The notes under the pieces: model-generated | Told to the model about the DNA's origin: nothing | Databases searched by the model: none | What the model saw: the letters and a program-made list of their open reading frames with translations, nothing else | Program-made: the position numbers and the translations under genes | Shown: piece by piece, positions 1 through 5,027 of the stretch | Position numbering within the stretch: the first letter of the stretch is position 1 | How the letters are laid out: the number at the start of each line of letters is the position of its first letter | Origin: Chitinophagaceae bacterium | GTDB lineage: Bacteria; Bacteroidota; Bacteroidia; Chitinophagales; Chitinophagaceae | Assembly (NCBI GenBank): GCA_017882205.1 | Contig: JADGPY010000262.1 | Coordinates: 1 to 6,172, forward strand | Length of the DNA: 6,172 bases | Direction of reading: 5' to 3'

Positions 1-230
1 ATAACATTGATAAAGCAAAACAACTCGATCCAACCAATCCTCGCCCTATTTATTTAGAAGGGACAACAAAATTTTATACACCTGAATCATTTGGTGGCGG
101 CAAAGCTCCAGCTAAAGTATTGTTTATCGCAGCACTGGCAATGTTTGATACATTTAAACCTGCAGGAGATTTATATCCAACCTGGGGAAAAGGTAACACA
201 GAATATTTTATCGGGTTGTGTAATAAATAA
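1..230 (+). CDS. C-terminal end of a probable TPR-type hypothetical protein (5' partial)
   Basis: The reading frame is open from the left edge (first whole codon at 3) to a TAA at 228-230, giving the last 75 residues of a protein whose start lies outside the window. The piece begins with DKAKQLDPTNPRPIYLEG, which has the shape of the second helix of one tetratricopeptide repeat leading into the next (alanine followed by the LDPTNP turn and a following Y-L-G). It continues with FYTPESFGGGKAPA and ends in FKPAGDLYPTWGKGNTEYFIG, a tail I associate with TPR-bearing proteins of Bacteroidota. TPR units are protein-protein interaction scaffolds; no catalytic motif is visible and no partner can be named. 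A signal peptide cannot be judged because the N-terminus is missing. The next gene starts 86 bases downstream on the same strand, so co-transcription is uncertain. The frame is well supported; the family is a reasoned guess. Confidence 0.7.
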   Translation, partial: NIDKAKQLDPTNPRPIYLEGTTKFYTPESFGGGKAPAKVLFIAALAMFDTFKPAGDLYPTWGKGNTEYFIGLCNK

Positions 231-251
231 TATGCCGGCCAATAAATATCA

Positions 252-270
252 ATTATTAATAATTAATAAT
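252..270. repeat. AT-only perfect inverted repeat in the intergenic gap
   Basis: ATTATTAAT (252-260) and ATTAATAAT (262-270) are perfect nine-base inverted arms around a single A. The element sits in the 86-base gap between the TPR-type gene and the membrane protein gene. It has no GC pairs and no T-run directly after it, so it would be a poor intrinsic terminator. It may be a protein-binding site or just low-complexity AT sequence. The rest of the gap (231-316) shows no TTTG-containing -7 box; a second small inverted repeat, ATCAA-AA-TTGAT at 305-316, abuts the next start codon. Confidence 0.3.
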
Positions 271-316
271 CAGTAATCAACCAGGGAATCTCAATTCATT
301 AAAAATCAAAATTGAT

Positions 317-913
317 ATGGAAGACCAAAATTTTTCCAATGAGGAAAGCCTTCAACTGATCACCAAAATGATCAATCAGGCAAAGAACTATTACTATGAT
401 AGTGGGCTTGGTGCATTACTTTGGGGATTTACTAACCTCATTTGCTTTGTGCTCGCATACCTGCGGGATACCAAAAAAATAGAATTTCCATTTGACCCTT
501 TTCTTTTGATGATCATCACCTTTGGTGTGCAGGTATATTTCGATCGTAAAGAGAACAAGATCAAAAAGGCCGTGAATTATCTTGATGACGTACATAAATA
601 TGTATGGACTGCTTTTGGTATAAGCGTCCTTGTTTTAACAATTGCAGGAGGATTTACAAATGTCGGTTATGTAGTGCTTCCTGTACTACTCATCTTATTT
701 GGGATCCCAACGTTTATTTCAGGTTGTATTAATAAGTTTACTCCATTTATTATTGGTGGGATTAGTTGCTGGATACTGAGTATTCTTGCTTTCCTTAACA
801 ATGCTCACTACAGTGGCTATCTTATTGTGGCAGCAGGCGCAGTGATTGCCTGGATAATTCCGGGCTTCATTCTGAGAGCGAGATTTAAAAAACAAATTGG
901 ACAAAATCAATAG
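317..913 (+). CDS. Six-helix membrane protein of unknown function, partner of a winged-helix regulator
   Basis: This 198-residue protein starts with a soluble, acidic N-terminus containing an amphipathic stretch (ESLQLITKMINQAKNYYYD, about residues 10-28). Six hydrophobic segments follow, at roughly 30-49, 59-75, 95-112, 115-136, 141-161 and 166-187. A basic linker (DRKENKIKKAVNYLDD, 76-91) separates helices 2 and 3, and a basic tail (RARFKK) suggests both ends are cytoplasmic. It has no signal peptide and no catalytic motif. I recognise the general pattern, an 'ESL.LI..MI..AK' start followed by 'G...LLWG', as common in Bacteroidota directly upstream of small winged-helix regulators, which is the case here: the next gene starts one base after this stop. 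The close coupling suggests the two act together, perhaps with the membrane protein sensing a signal or sequestering the regulator, but that role is inference. ATG 317 is the first start preceding the conserved segment; no Shine-Dalgarno is seen. Confidence 0.85.
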   Translation: MEDQNFSNEESLQLITKMINQAKNYYYDSGLGALLWGFTNLICFVLAYLRDTKKIEFPFDPFLLMIITFGVQVYFDRKENKIKKAVNYLDDVHKYVWTAFGISVLVLTIAGGFTNVGYVVLPVLLILFGIPTFISGCINKFTPFIIGGISCWILSILAFLNNAHYSGYLIVAAGAVIAWIIPGFILRARFKKQIGQNQ

Positions 914-914
914 C

Positions 915-1241
915 ATGGACTTTAAAGAACTGGATCCAATATTACATGCACCACTAAGGCTTGCCGTAGTGAGCCTTTTATTGAGTGTAAAGGAGGCTGA
1001 GTTCACTTTTATCAGGGAAAAAACGAATTCCACTGCTGGCAACTTAAGTGTTCAGATCACTAAGCTAAAAGACGCTGGATACATAGAAGTTATCAAACAA
1101 TTCAACAATAACTATCCCCAAACCACCTGTAAGATCACTCCTAAAGGATTAGAAGCCTTTGAGAATTATTTTAAGGCCTTGCAGAGTTATATGCGCTTGG
1201 GGGAAGAGAACAGTTCTAAGAACCAAGAACTTAGAACTTGA
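915..1241 (+). CDS. Small winged-helix (HTH_34/MarR-like) transcriptional regulator
   Basis: This 108-residue cytoplasmic protein is essentially one winged helix-turn-helix domain. Residues 7-24 (DPILHAPLRLAVVSLLLS) form the first helix with the 'H.P.RLA...LL' pattern of the family. Residues 30-38 (FTFIREKTN) are helix 2, residues 40-57 (TAGNLSVQITKLKDAGYI) hold the recognition helix, and 58-75 (EVIKQFNNNYPQTTCKIT) form the beta-wing. 'TPKGLEAFENYFKAL' is the closing helix. The family includes DNA-binding repressors and activators; the ligand is unknown. I chose ATG 915, one base after the upstream stop, over an in-frame TTG at 897 that would overlap the upstream gene and add six unconserved residues. 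The last nine codons (residues 100-108) and the stop coincide with an inverted repeat that recurs elsewhere in the window, so the true domain probably ended near residue 95. Likely targets are its own unit or the ABC genes 25 bases downstream. Confidence 0.88.
   Translation: MDFKELDPILHAPLRLAVVSLLLSVKEAEFTFIREKTNSTAGNLSVQITKLKDAGYIEVIKQFNNNYPQTTCKITPKGLEAFENYFKALQSYMRLGEENSSKNQELRT
1212..1238. repeat. Palindromic element, copy 1 (overlaps the regulator's 3' end)
   Basis: AGTTCTAAG (1212-1220) and CTTAGAACT (1230-1238) are perfect nine-base inverted arms around a nine-base loop. A second copy with the left core AGTTCTAA and the identical 12-mer GAACTTAGAACT lies at 3775-3798. Copy 1 encodes the last nine residues of the regulator and ends one base before the stop codon is complete in frame (TGA 1239-1241). 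A related fragment, AGTTCCTAACTTTG, follows at 1248-1261. It may form a weak hairpin that attenuates read-through into the ABC genes, serve as an operator just upstream of the ABC promoter box, or be a member of a dispersed repeat family. The sequence alone does not separate these possibilities. Confidence 0.65.
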
Positions 1242-1253
1242 CTTAAGAGTTCC

Positions 1254-1261
1254 TAACTTTG
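1254..1261 (+). promoter_or_regulatory. Bacteroidota-type -7 promoter box for the ABC genes, nearly leaderless
   Basis: TAACTTTG matches the TAnnTTTG -7 consensus used by the primary sigma factor of Bacteroidota. Only four bases (CAGT) separate it from the ATG at 1266, so transcription would begin at or very near the start codon and the mRNA would be almost leaderless. The -33 partner is weak: CTTA at 1230-1233 has the usual distance but poor match, and a TTG at 1238-1240 is too close (13 bases). The upstream inverted repeat overlaps where the -33 element should be, a position where a bound regulator would block or assist polymerase. Confidence 0.55.
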
Positions 1262-1265
1262 CAGT

Positions 1266-2195
1266 ATGCCCGCTCTTATCGAAGTCGCCCATCTCAGCAA
1301 ACAATTTAAAGAGGTAAGAGCTGTTGATGATCTTTCGTTTACAGTACAACAAGGCGATGTATATGGATTTTTGGGACAGAACGGAGCTGGTAAATCAACT
1401 ACAATCAGGATGCTTCTTACCCTTGTCAAATGCACTACAGGTACCATCAATATTTTCAATAAGGATTTACATACCCACCGGGAAGAGATCCTCACTAAAG
1501 TTGGAGCCATTATCGAAAAGCCAGATCTATATAAATACCTCACAGCATACGAAAACCTTTCACTATTTGCAAAGATCAGCGGGGTAAATGTTCCTAAAAG
1601 AAAAATTATGGAGCAGCTCGAAATGGTAGGCCTCGCGGATCGTGCAAAAAGTAAGGTTAAAACATATTCCCAGGGAATGAAACAACGTTTAGGAATTGCA
1701 GTTGCCCTGGTACATGATCCGGAATTAATCATACTTGATGAACCCACCAATGGCTTGGATCCACAAGGAATAGCAGATATCCGGAACCTAATAATAGGCC
1801 TAAGCAGGAACTTTGGTAAAACAGTTCTTATTTCTTCACACCAGCTTACTGAAATAGAATTGATGGCCAATCGTATCCTTATCATTGACAAAGGGAAAAA
1901 GATTGTTGAGGGAACTGCAGATGAATTACTCGATCCGGCAAAAACCATTGTTGAAATTGATACTACCGACAATGCATCCGCAATTCAAAAATTAACCACA
2001 AGTCCCTGGAATAAATTCCTTTTGTCAAATGGCGGGCGATTGCAGTTTCAATTCAATCGTAGCCAGATACCTTCATTGATAAATGATCTGGTTGGAATGA
2101 AAATCGATATACTCAGTGTTCAACCCCGGCACTCATTAGAAAATTATTTTTTGTCACTAACAACCGCACCCCATGTGGAAGCTGCTGCAATTTGA
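1266..2195 (+). CDS. ABC transporter ATP-binding protein (BcrA/YtrB-type, ABC-2 exporter)
   Basis: This 309-residue cytoplasmic ATPase powers an exporter whose membrane subunit is the next gene. All nucleotide-binding motifs are present: Walker A GQNGAGKST (37-45), the Q-loop position within IIEKPDLYKYLT (82-93), signature YSQGMKQRL (134-142), Walker B LIILDEP (154-160, catalytic E159), D-loop GLD (163-165) and the switch histidine in SSHQL (H192). The usual Q-loop glutamine is replaced by glutamate (E84) in an 'IE.P..Y' context, which is typical of the BcrA-like drug and bacteriocin exporter branch, and Walker A has GQNG instead of GPNG. After about residue 220 there is a C-terminal extension of some 85 residues, usual for this branch. 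The start at 1266 is directly supported by the promoter box just before it and by the IEVAHLSKQF beginning of the domain. The 3' end overlaps the permease start by 23 bases, indicating translational coupling. Substrate cannot be deduced. Confidence 0.95.
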   Translation: MPALIEVAHLSKQFKEVRAVDDLSFTVQQGDVYGFLGQNGAGKSTTIRMLLTLVKCTTGTINIFNKDLHTHREEILTKVGAIIEKPDLYKYLTAYENLSLFAKISGVNVPKRKIMEQLEMVGLADRAKSKVKTYSQGMKQRLGIAVALVHDPELIILDEPTNGLDPQGIADIRNLIIGLSRNFGKTVLISSHQLTEIELMANRILIIDKGKKIVEGTADELLDPAKTIVEIDTTDNASAIQKLTTSPWNKFLLSNGGRLQFQFNRSQIPSLINDLVGMKIDILSVQPRHSLENYFLSLTTAPHVEAAAI

Positions 2196-3054
2196 GGTAT
2201 TTAAAATATTTAAAAAACCCAGGACTTACATTGCCTTTGCCGCAATAGCAGCCATTGTTTTATTGATCCAGGTCGCACTGCTTATCAATGGAAAGGAATA
2301 TGTTAAGTTCATGCTCAGCAGCCTGGATGATACATTAGACATTCCGTACACCCAGATCAGGAATGGCTATTGGATCTGTTTTGCAATGCTCAACTTGTTA
2401 CTTATTCATGTGCCTATCCTTGTTGCTCTTGTATCGGGAGATATCATTGCGGGAGAAGCAAATATGGGGACCCTTAGGTTGCTTATGACCAAACCAATCA
2501 GCCGGGCAGAAATGATGCTAACAAAGTTTCTTGCCTGTGTGATCTATACGATCATGTTGTTGATTTGGATGACTTTCTTATCCCTGGTAATAAGTGTTGT
2601 ATTATTCGGTACCAACGATCTCGTGGTAGCAAAGGAGGCGGAGCTGCTTCAAATAGAAAAAGTAGATGTGCTGTGGCGCTATATAGCGGCATTTGGATTT
2701 GCTACAGTAGCATTGATCGTTGTGGCTGCCCTTTCATTTTTATTATCAGCCATCTCCGAAAATTCTATAGGGCCAATTGTTGCGACTGTATCCATCATTA
2801 TAGTTTTTACCATCATGAGTGAGATGCGTATACCAATCTACGACAATACCGTTAAGCCATATTTATTTACAACCCACATGCTGGGGTGGAAAGGATTTTT
2901 CTATATTAAAGCTGATGAGGATGGGCAAACAATCCGGGGTTCCATTCAAAACCTACCGGCAATAATGAAGAGCCTTGCAATTCTTGGGGGATATATTGTT
3001 TTGTTTGTGGGATCAGCCATTTTTATTTTTAAAAGAAAAGATATTCTAAGTTGA
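2173..3054 (+). CDS. ABC-2 type transporter permease
   Basis: This 293-residue integral inner-membrane protein is the translocation subunit that pairs with the ATPase encoded immediately upstream. It begins with a short amphipathic helix (MWKLLQFEVFKIFKKPRTY), typical of ABC-2 permeases such as the BcrB/NosY-like group (Pfam ABC2_membrane families). Six hydrophobic segments lie at roughly 19-38, 68-92, 115-146, 169-194, 198-215 and 267-287. The cytoplasmic coupling region after helix 2 carries the characteristic pattern SGDIIAGE-x4-GTLRLLMTKPISR (88-111) followed by a lysine at the start of helix 3 (K118). Two larger outside loops are seen at about 40-66 and 217-265. A six-helix permease is expected to act as a homodimer. 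Only one permease gene is present. Start ATG 2173 lies inside the ATPase gene, in a different frame, with no Shine-Dalgarno, consistent with coupled translation. The stop at 3052-3054 is 25 bases before the LolA-like gene. Confidence 0.92.
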   Translation: MWKLLQFEVFKIFKKPRTYIAFAAIAAIVLLIQVALLINGKEYVKFMLSSLDDTLDIPYTQIRNGYWICFAMLNLLLIHVPILVALVSGDIIAGEANMGTLRLLMTKPISRAEMMLTKFLACVIYTIMLLIWMTFLSLVISVVLFGTNDLVVAKEAELLQIEKVDVLWRYIAAFGFATVALIVVAALSFLLSAISENSIGPIVATVSIIIVFTIMSEMRIPIYDNTVKPYLFTTHMLGWKGFFYIKADEDGQTIRGSIQNLPAIMKSLAILGGYIVLFVGSAIFIFKRKDILS

Positions 3055-3079
3055 AAGGCCAAAAAGAAATTAATAAACC

Positions 3080-3775
3080 ATGAGAAAATTCATCTTCTTA
3101 ATAATATTTATTTTTCAATCCTCTTTTTACACATTTGCTCAGGATGTAAATTCCCTCGTTCAAAAAGTAAAAGAAAAACTTGCTCTGGTAAACGATTATG
3201 AAGCATCCGGAAGAATGAAGACAAATGTGGTATTCCTGAAAGTACCCATTGCCACAGTAAAGATCTATTTCAAAAAACCAAATAGGTTGAAAATTAAAAA
3301 TGAGAAAGGCATTTCATTTATACCAAAGGGAGCGATAACCATTAATATGAATAATATTTTATCAGTCAGCTCATTTACCGCTATCGATGCAGGTTTGGTA
3401 AAACTTGATAATATCTCCGTGAGGGTGGTGAAATTATTACCGCAGGATGATACCAGTGATGTTGTATTGTCAACACTTTATATTGATGAAACCAATCTTG
3501 TGATCCGAAAGGCTAGAACAACAACAAAGGATAACGGAACATTCGAGCTGGATATGAGCTATGGCAAATACACAGAATATGGGCTTCCTGATAAGGTGAT
3601 ATTTACTTTCAATACCAAAGATTATAAAATGCCTAAGGGAGTAACGTTTGATTTTGATGATGGGGATGCCCAGAAAAAGGCAGAGGAAAACATGAAGAAC
3701 CGGAAAGGGAAAGTAGAGATAGATTACACGCAGTATTCGATCAATAAGGGGCTTTCGGATGCGGTGTTCAAATAA
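3080..3775 (+). CDS. Secreted LolA-like (outer-membrane lipoprotein-sorting-like) protein
   Basis: This 231-residue protein has a clear Sec signal peptide: basic MRK, a hydrophobic core (FIFLIIFIFQSSF) and a probable signal peptidase I site after A20 (FYTFA|QD), so it should be periplasmic. The mature part begins with an amphipathic helix (VNSLVQKVKEKLALVNDYEASGRM) and continues as alternating beta-strands, including VKIYFKKPNRLKIKNEKGI (60-78), VRVVKLL (114-120), STLYIDETNLVIRKART (131-147) and FELDMSYGKYTEYGLPDKVIFTF (155-177). 'Helix, ..Y.AS.RM, then K.PNRLKI, then YID...LVIRKA' is the layout of the LolA/LolB half-barrel that binds acyl chains (COG2834-like). The C-terminal region (about 188-231) is charged and not part of the core fold. 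It is not the canonical housekeeping LolA with certainty; a broader LolA-like lipid-binding role is safer. Its position 25 bases after an ABC permease on the same strand suggests co-transcription and a possible link with the exporter. No promoter box is seen in the short gap. Confidence 0.78.
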   Translation: MRKFIFLIIFIFQSSFYTFAQDVNSLVQKVKEKLALVNDYEASGRMKTNVVFLKVPIATVKIYFKKPNRLKIKNEKGISFIPKGAITINMNNILSVSSFTAIDAGLVKLDNISVRVVKLLPQDDTSDVVLSTLYIDETNLVIRKARTTTKDNGTFELDMSYGKYTEYGLPDKVIFTFNTKDYKMPKGVTFDFDDGDAQKKAEENMKNRKGKVEIDYTQYSINKGLSDAVFK

Positions 3776-3798
3776 GTTCTAACTATGAACTTAGAACT
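3775..3798. terminator. Inverted repeat between convergent genes, probable bidirectional terminator (palindromic element, copy 2)
   Basis: AGTTCTAA (3775-3782) and TTAGAACT (3791-3798) are perfect inverted arms with an eight-base loop. The element starts on the last base of the LolA-like stop codon and ends three bases before the pdxA stop on the other strand, filling almost the whole 26-base gap. On the plus strand it is followed by GTTTTATT, and on the minus strand by TATTTG, giving short T-rich tails both ways. The stem is AT-rich and therefore weak. Its sequence repeats that of the element at 1212-1238, so it may be a dispersed repeat used as a terminator. Confidence 0.55.
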
Positions 3799-3801
3799 GT
3801 T

Positions 3802-4896
3802 TTATTCTTCTATCTTCTCATCCACCGCATTTGCCACTACTGCAGCACTCATTTTCTTTAAAGGGTTTATCCTGTTCTCCTCAAATTGCTTTCTGTTGTT
3901 AATTATATCGACTGCAACAAATACCGCTGAACGGAAGGAAGATTCATCTGCTCTGTTCTTTCCTGCAATGTCGAATGCTGTCCCATGGTCAGGACTGGTT
4001 CTAACTCCAGTGAGTCCTGCGGTAAAATTTACACCTTCTCCAATGGATAAAGATTTGAAAGGAATTAACCCCTGGTCGTGGTACATAGCAAGCACTGCAT
4101 TAAATTTTTGATATTGTGACCGTGCAAAAAATGCATCGGCACTAAAAGGTCCTACAACTAACATATTCTGGTACTTAGCATCTTTAATAGCGGGCTTAAT
4201 GATCTCTTCTTCCTCTTTGCCGATCAATCCTTCATCACCTGCGTGTGGATTCAGCCCAAGTACAGCAATCTTTGGTTTGTCGATCCCAAAATCTCTTTGC
4301 AGGCTAGAATGAAGGATTTGAAGTTTGCTAAGAATGTTTTCTTTAGTAATATATTGGGCAATGTCTTTTACAGCAACATGTTCAGTTACCAGTCCGACTT
4401 TAAGATTTTCTGAAGTCATCAGCATTAAAACATCTTTCACTTCAAATAATTCTTTGAGGTATGGCGTATGGCCGGTATGGCTAAACTCTGTACTCTGAAC
4501 ATTTTTTTTATGAATGGGTGCTGTTACAAGGCCCTGGATCTTTCCTTCTTTTAAGGCATGGGCAGCAATAGAAAGACTCTTGATTGCATATCTACCTCCA
4601 AGTTCATTCATCACACCCGGCGTTATGGCTACTTCCTCTTCCCAGCAATTATAAATATTGATCTGCTTGTGATTGATCCTAAAAAGATCCCTCAGACTGG
4701 CGAAATTGAAGTTTATTTCCGGAATGCTTTTTCTATAAAAATTAATTACCTTATTACTCGCAAACACAACCGGTGTGCATATTTCCAATAATCGTGGATC
4801 ACCTACGGTCTTGATAATAAGCTCGATGCCAATGCCATTTACATCTCCGCATGTGAAACCAATGGTTGGTTTGTTCTCTGAAAGCACTGTACTCAT
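3802..4896 (-). CDS. pdxA: 4-hydroxythreonine-4-phosphate dehydrogenase PdxA
   Basis: PdxA oxidises 4-phosphohydroxy-L-threonine with NAD(P)+; loss of CO2 then gives the aminoketone that PdxJ condenses with deoxyxylulose 5-phosphate in the DXP-dependent route to vitamin B6. The 364-residue cytoplasmic protein has the family's motifs in order: TCGDVNGIGIELI (15-27), LVTAPIHKKNV (123-133), GHTPYLKEL (142-150), VGLVTEHVAVKDI (167-179), LGLNPHAGDEG (213-223), VGPFSADAFF (248-257), AMYHDQGLIPFK (270-281) and GVNFTAGLTGVRTSPDHGTAFDIAG (288-312; key residues R299, D303, H304). The three metal-binding histidines are H143, H218 and H273. It is somewhat longer than the about 330-residue E. coli enzyme, with extra sequence around residues 60-95. 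I place the start at 4896 (MSTVLSENKPTIGFT). An in-frame ATG at 4986 would add 30 residues, beginning MLNHGDTETR, encoded by an intergenic repeat and without family support. The gene is convergent with the LolA-like gene and divergent from rsmA. Confidence 0.95.
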   Translation of the reverse strand: MSTVLSENKPTIGFTCGDVNGIGIELIIKTVGDPRLLEICTPVVFASNKVINFYRKSIPEINFNFASLRDLFRINHKQINIYNCWEEEVAITPGVMNELGGRYAIKSLSIAAHALKEGKIQGLVTAPIHKKNVQSTEFSHTGHTPYLKELFEVKDVLMLMTSENLKVGLVTEHVAVKDIAQYITKENILSKLQILHSSLQRDFGIDKPKIAVLGLNPHAGDEGLIGKEEEEIIKPAIKDAKYQNMLVVGPFSADAFFARSQYQKFNAVLAMYHDQGLIPFKSLSIGEGVNFTAGLTGVRTSPDHGTAFDIAGKNRADESSFRSAVFVAVDIINNRKQFEENRINPLKKMSAAVVANAVDEKIEE

Positions 4897-4916
4897 CAAA
4901 AATATATTTAAGTATT

Positions 4917-4924
4917 GCAAGGTA
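4917..4924 (-). promoter_or_regulatory. pdxA: Possible -7 promoter box for pdxA (weak)
   Basis: On the minus strand TACCTTGC resembles the TAnnTTTG box with one T missing, and lies 20 bases before the pdxA ATG. A TTG on the same strand at 4941-4943, within the arm of an inverted repeat, lies 16 bases upstream and could be the -33 element, though this spacing is a little short. The call depends on pattern only. Confidence 0.3.
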
Positions 4925-4934
4925 CAACCTAAAG

Positions 4935-4950
4935 CTGAACCAAGGTTCAG
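4935..4950. repeat. Inverted repeat in the pdxA-rsmA divergent control region
   Basis: CTGAACC (4935-4941) and GGTTCAG (4944-4950) are perfect seven-base arms separated by AA. The position between two divergent starts, overlapping the presumed -33 area of pdxA, would suit an operator. The left arm could alternatively pair with a second GGTTCA at 4977-4982 at the end of the neighbouring repeat, which would enclose that repeat in a longer stem. No regulator is identifiable. Confidence 0.45.
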
Positions 4951-4955
4951 ACAAT

Positions 4956-4985
4956 CCCGTGTCTCTGTGTCTCCGTGGTTCAACA
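4956..4985. repeat. GTGTCTC-type repeat element (probable dispersed intergenic repeat)
   Basis: The core is a tandem octamer, GTGTCTCT (4959-4966) and GTGTCTCC (4967-4974), with one mismatch, followed by GTGGTTCAACA. On the minus strand this reads as a purine-rich GGAGACACAGAGACAC stretch whose translation gives NHGDTETR. From memory, short repeats of this 'ACCACGGAGACACAGAG' kind, with spurious peptides such as NHGDTE, recur between genes in many environmental bacterial genomes; I cannot verify copy number here. It lies between pdxA and rsmA and is best treated as noncoding. Confidence 0.55.
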
Positions 4986-5013
4986 TCTATACAGTTACCT
5001 AAAAACTAAATAG

Positions 5014-5021
5014 TAATTTGC
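5014..5021 (+). promoter_or_regulatory. rsmA: Possible -7 promoter box for rsmA with very short leader
   Basis: TAATTTGC resembles the TAnnTTTG -7 box of Bacteroidota with one spacer base missing. It ends six bases before the rsmA ATG at 5028, so the mRNA leader would be extremely short or absent. No convincing -33 TTTG is seen at the expected distance (the sequence around 4990-4996 is CAGTTA). Confidence 0.4.
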
Positions 5022-5027
5022 GAAAAG

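Noticed and set aside
234..239. GCCGGC palindrome just after the first gene's stop
   Set aside because: Six bases are too short to form a terminator stem alone, and no T-run follows.
91..276. Plus-strand open frame overlapping the TPR-type gene end
   Set aside because: It is out of frame with the coherent TPR-like C-terminus ending at 230, and its composition is not protein-like.
897..914. TTG start for the regulator, 18 bases upstream of the chosen ATG
   Set aside because: It would overlap the upstream gene by 17 bases and add MDKINS without family support, while ATG 915 directly precedes the conserved segment.
719..1042. Minus-strand open frame across the membrane protein/regulator junction
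   Set aside because: It spans two well-supported plus-strand genes and has no recognisable motif or promoter.
1253..1972. A long open frame of 239 codons on the minus strand
   Set aside because: It lies antisense to the ATPase gene, whose plus-strand frame carries every ABC motif in order. The minus frame shows no domain-like pattern and is rich in Ser/Arg as expected for an antisense shadow.
4894..4904. TATTTTTG on the minus strand directly before the pdxA ATG, a formal match to TAnnTTTG
   Set aside because: It abuts the ATG, so transcription would start inside the gene with no later in-frame ATG before essential motifs; probably chance in AT-rich sequence.
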